NCBI GenBank assembly: GCA_965651695.1
Contig: CBFGTI010000007.1
Coordinates: 14,141 to 78,140, forward strand
DNA from: Imperialibacter sp965651695
GTDB taxonomy: Bacteria; Bacteroidota; Bacteroidia; Cytophagales; Cyclobacteriaceae
Direction of reading: 5' to 3'
DNA: 64,000 nt
In this document: one piece after another, positions 10,338 to 19,453 of the stretch
How positions within the stretch are numbered: the stretch's first letter is position 1
How the letters are laid out: each line of letters begins with the position of its first letter
Notes under the pieces: model-generated
Told to the model about the DNA's origin: nothing
Seen by the model: the letters and a program-made list of their open reading frames with translations, nothing else
Databases searched by the model: none
Translations under genes and position numbers: made by a program

Positions 10338-10354
10338 GCCCCGTCATCCGGGGC
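10338..10354. terminator. Possible bidirectional terminator between convergent genes
   Basis: GCCCCG at 10338-10343 pairs with CGGGGC at 10349-10354 around a 5-nt loop. It lies between the stop codons of the hypothetical gene (plus) and the enolase-superfamily gene (minus). The T-runs are weak on both sides, so this is a moderate call. Confidence 0.5.
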
Positions 10355-10379
10355 CTTCTCAACTCTAACCAATTGTTTT

Positions 10380-11852
10380 TCAACTCCACAGCCTGTCCCA
10401 CGAGCGGTCCACATCCCACTCAGGTGTCGGTGCAAAGTACTGCTTGTGTTCGGGGTCGAGGTGTTGCTTTACCACCTCTTCATTGAGCTCGATGCCTAAG
10501 CCGGGGCTGTTGGGGACCGGTGCGAAGCCTTTTTCTATCATCGGCCCTTTAGCTGTCATCTTTACCAGGTTTTGCCAGTAGTCGAGATCCACCGAATGGT
10601 GTTCCAGCGCCATAAAGTTTTGGGTGGCTGCAGCACAATGCACGTTGGCCATAAAGGAAACGGGCGTTCCCGCAAAGTGCATCGCCATGGCTACTCCTTT
10701 CTCTTCGGCATAGTCGCCTATTTTTTTAGTTTCGAGCAGTCCGCCTGAGGTAGCCAGGTCAGGATGCACAATATCCACAGCCCTCGCATCAATCAGCTTG
10801 ATGAACTCCTCCTTCAGGTAGATGTCTTCACCCGTGGTAGTAGGCGTTTCAATGGCATCCGAAATGAGTTTCCAATGGTCGGTAAACTTCCACGGGATCA
10901 GGTCTTCGAGCCAGGCCAGGCGGTACTTTTCCACTGCCTTGCCGAGGCGTATGGCATTGTTGTGGTCGAAGTGCCCGTAGTGGTCTGAGGCCAGCGGAAT
11001 ACTATAGCCGATTTTCTTCCTCACCAGCTCCACCCGCTCCATCAGTATGTCCAGTCCCTTGTCGGTAAGCTGTATCTGTGTAAACTGGTGCTCGGCTGCG
11101 CCGTAGGTCATCGGCTCGTTGGTCCATTGGCGCCCGATATCCCAAAAATTGCTGTTGGCTACGGTATCAGGTACACCTTTAAGCAGCTCAATGCCAAAGT
11201 CCATTTTAAGGAAGGTAAACCCGTCTTCATCCATACGTTTGGCCACTTTTGCTTCAAATTCTGCCTGGTCGCGGCCCATGGAAGTATCGGCATACAGGCG
11301 CACTTTGTCGCGGTATTTGCCTCCCAGCAGCTGGTAGGCAGGTACGTTGTAAGCTTTGCCGGCGAGGTCCCACAGGGCCATTTCCACAGCGCATACCCCC
11401 CCACCCTGCCGGCCATGGAAGCCGAACTGCTTAATGCGCTTGAAGATCATTTCCACGTTGCAGGGGTTCATGCCCAAAATGCGGCTTTTGAGAAACAAGG
11501 CATAGCGCCACGACGCGCCGTCGCGCACTTCGCCAAGCCCTGAAATGCCCTGGTTGGTATCGATGCGGATTACAGGGCAGCGGGCATGGCCGTTCATTAC
11601 CACGGCATAGCGCATGTCGGTGATCTTGAGATCGGAAGGTGCCGCATAACGGTTTACCTTCGAAGTAGAGTGCGCCAGCGTGTCTTCAATGTTGCTGAAC
11701 ATAAAACCGCCAAGCGCCAGGCCACCCAGGCTTGCCTTTTTCAGGAAGTCGCGGCGCTGGTTTTCATTTTCCGGCTCCGGCTGCTGAGCGATGGGCGAAG
11801 GCTTCTCCTTCAGCCCAAATTTGTGCAAAAGTTTATCAGAAGGTGTTTGCAT
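10380..11852 (-). CDS. Tat-exported mandelate racemase/muconate lactonizing-type enolase-superfamily enzyme
   Basis: Probable sugar-acid dehydratase or cycloisomerase using Mg2+ and enolate chemistry; substrate unknown. The 490-aa product has a Tat signal near the N-terminus (NQRRDFLKKASLGGLALGG, about 32-50), so it is predicted to be exported folded. The capping domain starts near DLKITDMRYAVVMNGHARCP. The barrel shows candidate catalytic and metal residues in TFLKMDFGIELL, LASDHYGHFDH, WLEDLIPWKFTDHW, TTTGEDIYLKEEF and the C-terminal AMHFAGTPVSF histidine. It follows the RraA-like gene by 132 bp on the same strand and is probably cotranscribed with it. The usual length without a leader is about 400 aa, so the extra residues are leader and insertions. 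Confidence 0.88.
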   Translation of the reverse strand: MQTPSDKLLHKFGLKEKPSPIAQQPEPENENQRRDFLKKASLGGLALGGFMFSNIEDTLAHSTSKVNRYAAPSDLKITDMRYAVVMNGHARCPVIRIDTNQGISGLGEVRDGASWRYALFLKSRILGMNPCNVEMIFKRIKQFGFHGRQGGGVCAVEMALWDLAGKAYNVPAYQLLGGKYRDKVRLYADTSMGRDQAEFEAKVAKRMDEDGFTFLKMDFGIELLKGVPDTVANSNFWDIGRQWTNEPMTYGAAEHQFTQIQLTDKGLDILMERVELVRKKIGYSIPLASDHYGHFDHNNAIRLGKAVEKYRLAWLEDLIPWKFTDHWKLISDAIETPTTTGEDIYLKEEFIKLIDARAVDIVHPDLATSGGLLETKKIGDYAEEKGVAMAMHFAGTPVSFMANVHCAAATQNFMALEHHSVDLDYWQNLVKMTAKGPMIEKGFAPVPNSPGLGIELNEEVVKQHLDPEHKQYFAPTPEWDVDRSWDRLWS

Positions 11853-11984
11853 GGTAGTAAGTTTAGTAGTTTAAGTAAATTCTTCGTTGGAGATCAGGGA
11901 ATCCGATCTTCTTCCATCAGGGCAAGGGATAAATAGGAGCGACTTTTTTAATACCCGCAACCCGGCAAGGAAAGATCAGAAAAA

Positions 11985-12908
11985 TTACCACGTCCTGTTT
12001 TTCATGTAAGCGTCCAGTTCGGCGCGGGTCATTGGCAGCTTGTCCGGATTAGCATCGAGCCAGGCCAGAAAATCCTTTTTGATGTCATCGGTCCACTGCC
12101 TGTCGATTTGGCCGGGGGTATATTTGCCCTCCTTTAGCCGCTGAATGCCAAATTGGTCGCGCAGCGCAATAAATTCAGCATTGAGTAGCAGGTCTTCGAG
12201 CAAATGGGCCGGAATAAAAATGACACCGCCTTTTTTAGCCAGGATAGCATCGCCAGGCAATACGGTGGCTCTGCCAATGCGAATGGGCACATTAATACCG
12301 CCAAGCATCATCCCCTGTATATAGGAAGGGTCGTAGCCTTTGATCCAGGCATTAAATCCTTCAATTTTCTCCAGCCCTTCGGTATCCCGCACGGAGCCGT
12401 AGAAGATCACGCCGTTTTTGGAATTCCTGTAAATGGAATTGCCCAGGTTGTCGCCAATCAGCGTGCCGTCGATAATCTTTCCGTAGCCATCTGCTACGTA
12501 GATATCGCCGGGTTTCAGCATGTCGATTGGCCATGAGTTGAAATTGCCGATGCGTTTCTCTGCTTCGCCTTTTTTCATTACCATATCGTGGTAGTCGGGG
12601 CGTGCGGGCAGGTATTGCACAGTCAGCGCACGACCGGTAATCGGGGTGTCGTCGTGCAGTATCATCCAGTCGCCTTCAAACTGATTGTGATACCCCTTAT
12701 TGCGCAAGATACCCCAAGCCTCCTCTATTGAAACATTTTTGAGGCGTTCCAGATGTGCATCAGGAATATTGGGCCTGCCATCGGGTAGGCGGCTTCCTTT
12801 CCATTCGGGCGTAAAAGCAACAATTTGTTCTTTGGTCAGTGCGATCTGCTGCGCCATTGCCAGGCTGAAACAGAATAAACAGCCGAAAAACAACAAGCTA
12901 GTTTTCAT
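11985..12908 (-). CDS. Secreted RraA-like (HMG/CHA aldolase-type) protein
   Basis: Member of the RraA/4-hydroxy-4-methyl-2-oxoglutarate aldolase fold, often mislabelled dimethylmenaquinone methyltransferase. The ATG at 12908 is chosen because it starts a clean signal peptide (MKTSLLFFGCLFCFSLAMAQ); an upstream ATG at 12947 would add 13 residues in front of it. The core has DGYGKIIDGTLIGDNLGN, then GVIFYGSVRDTEG with the family's Arg-Asp metal/substrate pair, and GDAILAKKGGVIFIPAHL. It precedes the Tat-tagged enolase-superfamily gene. Both being exported suggests periplasmic breakdown of a hydroxy- or sugar-acid, by inference from the pairing only. Confidence 0.85.
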   Translation of the reverse strand: MKTSLLFFGCLFCFSLAMAQQIALTKEQIVAFTPEWKGSRLPDGRPNIPDAHLERLKNVSIEEAWGILRNKGYHNQFEGDWMILHDDTPITGRALTVQYLPARPDYHDMVMKKGEAEKRIGNFNSWPIDMLKPGDIYVADGYGKIIDGTLIGDNLGNSIYRNSKNGVIFYGSVRDTEGLEKIEGFNAWIKGYDPSYIQGMMLGGINVPIRIGRATVLPGDAILAKKGGVIFIPAHLLEDLLLNAEFIALRDQFGIQRLKEGKYTPGQIDRQWTDDIKKDFLAWLDANPDKLPMTRAELDAYMKNRTW

Positions 12909-13070
12909 GAAACAAGTAGGTTTAGTGTTTGATAGATGTACCCGCAAACAGCTTGCGGACAGCTTAAATTAAGAATTAAAATAGTTAGAAACTCAGCCGT
13001 GCATGGAATGATAGCACCAAAGTGGCAACTTTTTACAAGTCGGCCGGCATTTTTGGAGGTGCCGGTGCCT

Positions 13071-13469
13071 TTAAAAATACTTTCTCAGCTCCTTCAGTTC
13101 TCTCAGCTGATTGAGGTCCTCAGCACGAACCGGCTTCTCAAGAAAAGCAATTACACTCTCGTAGCCATTTGCCTTTTTCTTGTCGCTGGTGTCGATTGAC
13201 GACGTAACTATTACTACATAAACCGGCAATGACAGCTTGGCCTGCACCAGCGAATCGAGGAATTGCCAGCCATCCATTACGGGCATATTTATATCCAGCA
13301 GTACCAAAAATGCTTCGGTACCGGGCGTGCCTTTCATTATAAACTCCAGGGTTTCCTTACAGCTGGTAAAGGCAAACGGAACGTCAGCAAACCCCGTCTC
13401 TACCAGCACTACATGATGCAGATAAATAACCGTGGTATCGTCGTCAACTATCAGTACCTTTAACTTCAT
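13071..13469 (-). CDS. Single-domain (CheY-like) response regulator
   Basis: Receiver domain only (132 aa) with no output domain. Key residues are present: acidic pair VDDD (8-11), phosphoacceptor in VLLDINMPVMDGW (about 56-68), switch Thr in VIVTSSID and Lys in FLEKPVR. Its start lies 64 bp after the stop of the large sensor gene on the same strand, so the two form a probable operon and phosphotransfer pair. Output is presumably by protein-protein interaction. Confidence 0.92.
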   Translation of the reverse strand: MKLKVLIVDDDTTVIYLHHVVLVETGFADVPFAFTSCKETLEFIMKGTPGTEAFLVLLDINMPVMDGWQFLDSLVQAKLSLPVYVVIVTSSIDTSDKKKANGYESVIAFLEKPVRAEDLNQLRELKELRKYF

Positions 13470-13533
13470 GTTACCAATATATTTATAAGCGCACAGTTAG
13501 ATAGGATATAACGGCCTTATCGTTCAGGGGCAA

Positions 13534-16206
13534 CTAAACATTCGGCTTTTCATCTTCCATACCCTTTTTTACGTTTTCCGTTTTCTTCACAATGTCCCTT
13601 ATAATTTCGTCAAGCTCCTTACCCGACGCCTCCAGGCTCATCAGCAAGGTAGTTAGCTCTTCTCTGGGGATACTGTAATTGCGGATAAGATTAATTATGC
13701 CAAGCATCCTTGCCAAAGGCGCCCGGACAATGTGCGACTGTATCCATGCAATTTCCTTCAGCTTCAGATTTTGGGTTTCAATTGAGTTAATGGCGCTCTT
13801 TAATCGTTCATTGCTTTTCAGCAGTTCAGACGTTTGCTCGTCTACAAGCGCCCTGAGTTTTGCTCCCTGCCGGTACTTGGAATAGTACTGCCTGAAAAAG
13901 AAGCCCGCCGTGAACAACAGCATAATGAGCGAACCCCGAAACCATGTTGTCTGGTAAAAAAAGGGCTGCACAGTAAAGGGAAACGAAGCCGTTTCAGACC
14001 ATCGGCCATTCTCTTCGGCTTTTACTTCGAAGATGTAGCTTCCCGGGTCCAGATTGGTAAAATATACCACCCGCCTGTTGCCTGCATCGAGCCATTGCCG
14101 GTTCAGTCCCTGCAAGCGGTAATGGTAGTTTATGCCAGCCGGAGCGGTGAAATTGATGCTGCTAAATGCCACCTCAATATTAAAAACACCTGCCGGAATG
14201 TGCACCCTCTCCAACGTGGTGTTTTCTACTTCACCGTACCTGATCGACTGGATATGAATATTTGCCTTCCGGTTGTTTTGGTTCAACAACTCAGGCTGCA
14301 CAATGGCCACCCCCTCCACCGTAGGAAACCACACGCTGCCGTCATTCATTTGCCAGGCCGCCGGAAAAACGGACCCGTTAGCTTCCGGGTTTGCCATGCC
14401 GTCGGAGGTACCGAACATGCGGGCGTCTATCACCGCATCTTCAGCGGGTGTTTGCTTAAGGTTTTGCAAATCTTCCAGCGCAATACGCTGCAAACCAAAG
14501 TTGCCACTCAACCACAAATAGCCCTCGCCATCGGCTATCAGGTTGTGAAGCCCGTTAAACTTCAATCCGTTTGCCTTTGTAAACACCTCGAACCTGTTGT
14601 TGACATAGCATCCAAGGCCAGCTTCAGTAGCAAACCACATGGTTCCGTCGATGTCTTCGTAAAACCCGTTCACCTTGTTGGCGGAAAGCCCCTGGTGCAG
14701 GGTAAACTGCCTCAGCTCACCCGTGTTTCGCAGGCAAAGAATGCCGGCGCCATAACTTCCAAACCATAAATTTTTATTCCGGTCTTCAAACACAGTAGTG
14801 AATTCCGCATCGCGAAACTTCTCCGGCACCCCAATCCTTTCAATCCTTCCTTCCGGGGTAAGTTGGTGGATGCCCCCTGAACGCCCTGCTACCCAAAGCC
14901 TGTTTTGCGAATCCAGAAAAACAACCTGCACGATGTTGCTTGCCAGTCCATCCTTCTCTGTATAAAGCCGGTCGAATTGACCCCGCTGCAGGTTATACCG
15001 GTTCAGTCCGTAGGGAGTGCCTACATAAATTGCCTCGTTTGTACCGCAAATGCTCAAAACGATGTCGTTTGCCAGACCGTTTGTTCTGTTAAAATGGCGG
15101 ATCTCCCCCTGCCTGATCAGGTTGAGGCCATTGCCGGCGGTGCCTACCCAGATATCGCCGTTGGCATGCTGGTAAATTGGCAGTGCTATTTTTCCTGAAA
15201 GGCCATGGGCTGGGGTAAGCATGCGAATTCGAGCCTTTTCCATCTGTACTACCCCGGATCCAGAGGTTCCCAGCCACGTAAGGCCCTGGTCGGTATGCAG
15301 GATACACCTGATATCGTTTTCGGATAGTCTTTTGTCGTCAATGCTTTCAAATTGCCCCTCAGCGTAAATTTGCAATCCCGAGCTGCTCGTTCCTACCCAC
15401 AGGTCTCCGTCAGGGGCTACGGAAAGACTATTGACGAAAAGGTCGTTCAGTCCGTGTGCTTCTGTAAATTGTTCGATCCCAACTGCGGTAACCCGAAAAA
15501 GTCCGTTTTCTCTAGTTCCGGCCCATACCGAGCGGTCACTATCTACGGCAATCGACCTGATGTTCAGCCCCTTAAGTTCAGGGTATTCTGCAGGGGGGCT
15601 TTCCATGTCCGGAATTTTGAAAAGGCCATTTTCGGTACCAACAAGCATGCCGCCCGAAGTAGATTGTAGCACTTGAATTGCCTTGAGCTGTCTGGCGGTG
15701 TCTTTCGAGTAATTTACTACCCCGCCCTCGTGCAAAAGAAGAAGCCGCCCATTACTCGTCCCAATCCATAACCAACCCCTTTCGTCCTCTGCAATCCGGG
15801 TAACAACTGCATTCGAAATATGGTTATTCAGGTCGTATAGCTCCAGGTTGTTTTTGTATGCCTTCACAATGTGGTTTTCGCACACAGCCCATACCCCGCG
15901 CCCTGCTGCCCTGGTGAGATCGAGAAAGTAGCTACTGCGTAACTTGGGGTTGCTATTTTCGTCGATGATATGGAAGTCGTTACCGTCATACCTCACCAGC
16001 CCCTCCTCCGTGGCTACCCACAAATAGCCGTCGGTGTCGACAGACAAATCGAATATGGTATTTTGAGGCAGCCCGTTGGTGTTGTTCCAAACTTGTATCA
16101 CGTATTGGGGCTCCATCCATGGCTGCACAGCGGGTACCTGCTGCCCACTCGCCAGGAAAGTAGATAGAAACGATGAAAGAAATATAGTTATCGCCACCCT
16201 GTTCAT
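13534..16206 (-). CDS. Beta-propeller/Y_Y_Y sensor with HisKA-like dimerisation region but no ATPase domain
   Basis: Membrane sensor of 890 aa. The ATG at 16206 is chosen because it opens directly into a signal peptide (MNRVAITIFLSSFLSTFLA); the longer frame adds 11 polar residues. The periplasmic part is a Reg_prop beta-propeller with repeats such as GYLWVATEEGLVRYDG, GWLWIGTSNG and GDIWVGTAGNGL, followed by a Y_Y_Y domain ending near FPFTVQPFFYQTTWFRG. One membrane helix (SLIMLLFTAGFFF) leads to a coiled coil and a HisKA-like pair of helices with IQSHIVRAPLARMLG (His about residue 825). Only 65 residues follow that His, too few for a HATPase_c domain and with no N, G1 or G2 boxes. A receiver-only regulator follows 64 bp downstream. 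Confidence 0.9.
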   Translation of the reverse strand: MNRVAITIFLSSFLSTFLASGQQVPAVQPWMEPQYVIQVWNNTNGLPQNTIFDLSVDTDGYLWVATEEGLVRYDGNDFHIIDENSNPKLRSSYFLDLTRAAGRGVWAVCENHIVKAYKNNLELYDLNNHISNAVVTRIAEDERGWLWIGTSNGRLLLLHEGGVVNYSKDTARQLKAIQVLQSTSGGMLVGTENGLFKIPDMESPPAEYPELKGLNIRSIAVDSDRSVWAGTRENGLFRVTAVGIEQFTEAHGLNDLFVNSLSVAPDGDLWVGTSSSGLQIYAEGQFESIDDKRLSENDIRCILHTDQGLTWLGTSGSGVVQMEKARIRMLTPAHGLSGKIALPIYQHANGDIWVGTAGNGLNLIRQGEIRHFNRTNGLANDIVLSICGTNEAIYVGTPYGLNRYNLQRGQFDRLYTEKDGLASNIVQVVFLDSQNRLWVAGRSGGIHQLTPEGRIERIGVPEKFRDAEFTTVFEDRNKNLWFGSYGAGILCLRNTGELRQFTLHQGLSANKVNGFYEDIDGTMWFATEAGLGCYVNNRFEVFTKANGLKFNGLHNLIADGEGYLWLSGNFGLQRIALEDLQNLKQTPAEDAVIDARMFGTSDGMANPEANGSVFPAAWQMNDGSVWFPTVEGVAIVQPELLNQNNRKANIHIQSIRYGEVENTTLERVHIPAGVFNIEVAFSSINFTAPAGINYHYRLQGLNRQWLDAGNRRVVYFTNLDPGSYIFEVKAEENGRWSETASFPFTVQPFFYQTTWFRGSLIMLLFTAGFFFRQYYSKYRQGAKLRALVDEQTSELLKSNERLKSAINSIETQNLKLKEIAWIQSHIVRAPLARMLGIINLIRNYSIPREELTTLLMSLEASGKELDEIIRDIVKKTENVKKGMEDEKPNV

Positions 16207-16291
16207 AAGCCTGAAAATTTCCTTCGCTCCTGATTCCACACTCTAATTAAGGAACATTTCTTTTGGGAAATAAAAAATAGGTCAAAAGTTT

Positions 16292-16333
16292 TTGGCCCAG
16301 CCGGATTGGCCCAGCCGGGTTGGCCCAGCCGGA
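16292..16333. repeat. Three tandem copies of a 14-bp unit
   Basis: TTGGCCCAGCCGGA occurs at 16292-16305, 16306-16319 (last base G) and 16320-16333. It lies in the 236-bp space between the divergent sensor and pirin genes. No coding sense was seen; function unknown. Confidence 0.85.
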
Positions 16334-16442
16334 TAGATGAGCTTCGAAAGGCAGGATTGACCTGCGGCTGACTGATCACGGTTTTTCACTTTGTGCAACC
16401 TTTTACTTAATTTACATGTATATACATACAAATTCATTTACT

Positions 16443-17312
16443 ATGAAAAAGGTAAAACAAGTATTGTATGCTGGGCAGGTAAACATGGGAGGAATAACCG
16501 TGAGGCAACCGCTGCCTGCCAACGGTGTGAGGCAAATTGACCCTTTTTTGCTCCTGCATCACGGTAAGTTTGAATTAGAAGCCGGTACCACCCAAAAAGA
16601 TGCAGGCGTAGGGCCGCACCCGCATAGGGGATTTTCTCCCGTCACCTTTGTTTTCAGCGGTAGCGTACACCATCGCGACTCTCGGGGCAACAGCGGCGAA
16701 GTGTTGGCTGGCGGCGTGCAATGGATGAATGCAGGCATGGGCATCATCCACAGCGAAAGACCCGGCCGGGATATTATCGAAAAGGGTGGCACCCAGGAGA
16801 TCATACAACTTTGGGTAAACTCGCCCGCTGCCAATAAAATGGATCAGCCTTACTATATGGCTGTGCAAAAAGCCGATATGCCTCACCTGCAACCCGATGA
16901 AGGGGATGGGTATTTGCAGGTGGTTTCAGGAGCGCAAAACGGCAAGACGGGGCCCGTAAATGCACCACTGCCACTTTTATCTATCATGGGGGTACTGCAT
17001 GGAGGGGCCCGGCATGAGTTGACCCTAGAGGAGGGGCACGCTGCCATGCTTTATCTGCTGGAGGGGGAACTGAATTTGCCGGAGTATGGACTGATAGCGG
17101 AACATCATTTAGTTAACTTTGAAGCTACCGGCGCTACAATTGAGGTGGAGGCAACCCGGCACAGTAAGTTTTTGCTTGTTTCGGCCCCGGCTATCGCGGA
17201 GCCCCTCGCCACCTACGGTCCGTTTGTAATGAATAGTCAGTCGCAGATAATGGAAGCAATGCGCGACTATCAGATGGGTAAAATGGGAGTACTGGTAGAA
17301 GAATTCAGCTAA
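16443..17312 (+). CDS. Pirin family protein
   Basis: Bicupin metal protein of 289 aa; some pirins act as quercetin dioxygenases or redox sensors, but the role here is unknown. The N-terminal cupin carries the metal-binding histidines in GPHPHRGFSPVTFVFSG and HHRDSRGN, then AGGVQWMNAGMGIIHSE, all diagnostic for pirins. The C-terminal cupin (from about residue 170) ends in AEPLATYGPFVMNS, also typical. The ATG at 16443 (MKKVKQVLYAG) fits the family start; an upstream ATG at 16416 adds nine residues. The next gene follows after 41 bp on the same strand. Confidence 0.93.
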   Translation: MKKVKQVLYAGQVNMGGITVRQPLPANGVRQIDPFLLLHHGKFELEAGTTQKDAGVGPHPHRGFSPVTFVFSGSVHHRDSRGNSGEVLAGGVQWMNAGMGIIHSERPGRDIIEKGGTQEIIQLWVNSPAANKMDQPYYMAVQKADMPHLQPDEGDGYLQVVSGAQNGKTGPVNAPLPLLSIMGVLHGGARHELTLEEGHAAMLYLLEGELNLPEYGLIAEHHLVNFEATGATIEVEATRHSKFLLVSAPAIAEPLATYGPFVMNSQSQIMEAMRDYQMGKMGVLVEEFS

Positions 17313-17353
17313 ACTCGCTAAGTTCATGCTGAAATTACACCAACAGCACCACC

Positions 17354-17827
17354 ATGCCCCACCCCAACCAACAGCTTATCGAAAAGTTTTACCGGGCGTT
17401 TGCCGTCCACGATGCCGAAACTATGGCAAGCGTGTACCATCCCGATGTTGAATTTACTGACCCAGCCTTCGGTACGCTAAAAGGAGACGAAGCCCGGAAC
17501 ATGTGGCGAATGCTAATTGAAAGAGGTAAGGAAAGCCTTGTTGTTACTTTTGGCGATGTACAGGCCGATGAAAAAAAAGGCAGTGCCCGCTGGACGGCAG
17601 ACTATCTGTTCAGCACCACAGGCAGAAAAGTGCACAACGAAATTTCGGCCAGGTTTGTGTTTGAAGATGGGAAGATCATCAAGCACATCGATTCGTTCGA
17701 CTTTTGGAAATGGAGCAGGCAGGCGTTGGGAACGACCGGATTGCTATTGGGATGGACGCCCTTGCTGAGAAAGAAAGTGAGAGCCCAGGCACGTAAGGGG
17801 CTGCAGCGGTATATGGAGAAGCGCTAA
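17354..17827 (+). CDS. NTF2-like/SnoaL-like protein
   Basis: Small cytoplasmic protein (157 aa) with the cone-shaped NTF2 fold: QQLIEKFYRAFAVHDAETMASVYHPDVEFTDP at the start is the usual SnoaL opening, and RFVFEDGKIIKHIDSFDFWKW is the usual closing strand. Such domains bind small hydrophobic ligands or act as isomerases or hydrolases; no substrate can be named. The C-terminal tail (LLLGWTPLLRKKVRAQARKG) is basic and partly hydrophobic. Confidence 0.82.
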   Translation: MPHPNQQLIEKFYRAFAVHDAETMASVYHPDVEFTDPAFGTLKGDEARNMWRMLIERGKESLVVTFGDVQADEKKGSARWTADYLFSTTGRKVHNEISARFVFEDGKIIKHIDSFDFWKWSRQALGTTGLLLGWTPLLRKKVRAQARKGLQRYMEKR

Positions 17828-17915
17828 CGACGTAAGATCTCAAAAAGACAACTGTACAGTGGGCTGGCACATTAAGCAGAACTTTCCTAGCTTTCGCCCC
17901 TAACCTTTATTTGCC

Positions 17916-18401
17916 ATGCCAGAGGAACAAAAATTTACTTTCAAAGCTGTCATCGAGCAAAATGCAGGTATTGACGCCGCATTCGTTCGGTTCCCGCATG
18001 ATGTGGAGAAAACATTTGGAACAAAGGGGCAGGTAAAAATACAGGCGCTGTTTGATGGCCGTGTGCCCTACCGCGGAAGCCTGGCCAACATGGGACAAGG
18101 CTGCCATGTGCTTGGCCTTACCAAGGCAGTGCGCAGCCAGCTGGGAAAGTCATTTGGCGACACCGTAGAAGTTACACTTGAAAGAGACATCGCTCCACGA
18201 ATTGTAGAAGTGCCAGAGGATGCTGCCTCGCTGCTCAAGCAAAATCCGCGGGCAGCGGAGTTCTACGAAAAGCTCTCTTATACCGACAGAAAGGAGTACA
18301 TCCGCTGGATTGAGACCGCCAAAAGAGCCGAAACCCGGCAAGCGAGGCTGAAAGCGTTTATTGAGAAACTATTAGTGGGTAAAAAGCTTGTGGACAAATA
18401 G
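17916..18401 (+). CDS. YdeI/OmpD-associated family protein with DUF1905 domain
   Basis: Protein of 161 aa in two parts. The DUF1905 beta-barrel (about 1-95) has FKAVIEQNAGIDAAFVRFP and GQVKIQALFDGRVPYRGSLA. The YdeI-type helical tail (about 105-155) has NPRAAEFYEKLSYTDRKEY, then WIETAKRAETRQARLKAFI. The family has been called bacteriocin-protection or OmpD-associated; its biochemical function is not established. It lies alone between small spacers. Confidence 0.85.
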   Translation: MPEEQKFTFKAVIEQNAGIDAAFVRFPHDVEKTFGTKGQVKIQALFDGRVPYRGSLANMGQGCHVLGLTKAVRSQLGKSFGDTVEVTLERDIAPRIVEVPEDAASLLKQNPRAAEFYEKLSYTDRKEYIRWIETAKRAETRQARLKAFIEKLLVGKKLVDK

Positions 18402-18501
18402 CAACAAGACGACAGGCGGACACCCATTGTACCATCTTATTCCCGCCAACGGCGAAAGGCTGCTGCCAATTAACTGTTAACGAAGAACTATTAACCTCTC
18501 T

Positions 18502-19413
18502 CTAAACTGCCTGGAAGGCATCCTCAGCTGCCACGTGGGTCGTTTTTATGTCGGGAAAGTGTTTATTCATCCAGCCCACAAGGTACTTCATACCGGGCTC
18601 CTCACTCACCTGGTGGCCAAGTACAATCAGCCCTTTTTTAAGGCCGGCAAAAGCTGCATCCCGCACGTATTCGCTGGTTTCCCACTCTGCCACTTCGCCC
18701 ACTATCATCAGCTCCACATCATTTTTACTAAAAAAGCTGATTTGGTTGCTGCCACCCCATGCACCGGGGAGCAAGGCCACTTTGGTGCATTTCATGTTTG
18801 CATCGCCCACTATAAATGGCCTCGTCAGGTTAAGTTTGCTCTTCATATGGAGGGCAATATCTTTCACTGTAGCCTGGGGCACGTGGCAGATTACACCATC
18901 TTTTTGGTATTTTTTCCATCCCACAGTTTCCAGGTATCCTTCCAGAATGCCGTCGGGTTGGTGGCGGTGCCAGTAGTCGTGAAAACGCCACACCACTATG
19001 CCATTGTCGGCTATCAGTTTCTTCTTGAACTGATATACCGGATCGTTCTCCAGCCAGTCGGTGTTGTCGAGGTGGTTGTAAAAAGTGGGCTCGTGGGTAA
19101 TGATAAAGTTGGCGCCCAGGTCAGCGGCTTTTTTAATAACAGCCGCAGTAGCCATAAAGGTGGTTACGATTCCTGTACATTTCTGTGAAGCATCGCCCTG
19201 CTTTACCAAATCCACCGTCTGCTCCATTCTTCCCCCGGGAATCTGGCTGATAATCTTGTCGATCACCTGCTGAATTGTAAGCTCACCTGCTTGTGGCTGC
19301 CCGTGCGCTAAAGCCCCGGCGGTGGTAAACAAGCTGCCTCCGAGAAGCGATGCCCCCACCAGGGAGGCTCCGGTATTCTTAATGAATGTTCTTCTGTCCG
19401 ATTTTTGATGCAT
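18502..19413 (-). CDS. Nif3-like dinuclear metal-centre protein with Tat signal
   Basis: The 303-aa product begins with a Tat leader (DRRTFIKNTGASLVGASLLGG), followed by a NIF3/GTP cyclohydrolase I type 2-like body: FIITHEPTFYNH with candidate metal histidine and glutamate, KVALLPGAWGG, then VELMIVGEVAEWE and VLGHQVSEEPGMKYL. Most Nif3 proteins are cytoplasmic, so an exported version is unusual. It is the last gene of a minus-strand run with an esterase, rhamnose mutarotase and Tat-tagged oxidoreductase, 40 bp downstream of the latter. Its role in that set is unknown. Confidence 0.85.
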   Translation of the reverse strand: MHQKSDRRTFIKNTGASLVGASLLGGSLFTTAGALAHGQPQAGELTIQQVIDKIISQIPGGRMEQTVDLVKQGDASQKCTGIVTTFMATAAVIKKAADLGANFIITHEPTFYNHLDNTDWLENDPVYQFKKKLIADNGIVVWRFHDYWHRHQPDGILEGYLETVGWKKYQKDGVICHVPQATVKDIALHMKSKLNLTRPFIVGDANMKCTKVALLPGAWGGSNQISFFSKNDVELMIVGEVAEWETSEYVRDAAFAGLKKGLIVLGHQVSEEPGMKYLVGWMNKHFPDIKTTHVAAEDAFQAV

Positions 19414-19453
19414 GCTAACTGGCTTTGTTGTTAACCCATGATGTTCACAAAAT

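Noticed and set aside
13044..13065. Hairpin after the response regulator gene
   Set aside because: Six-base stem without a T-run; too weak to call.
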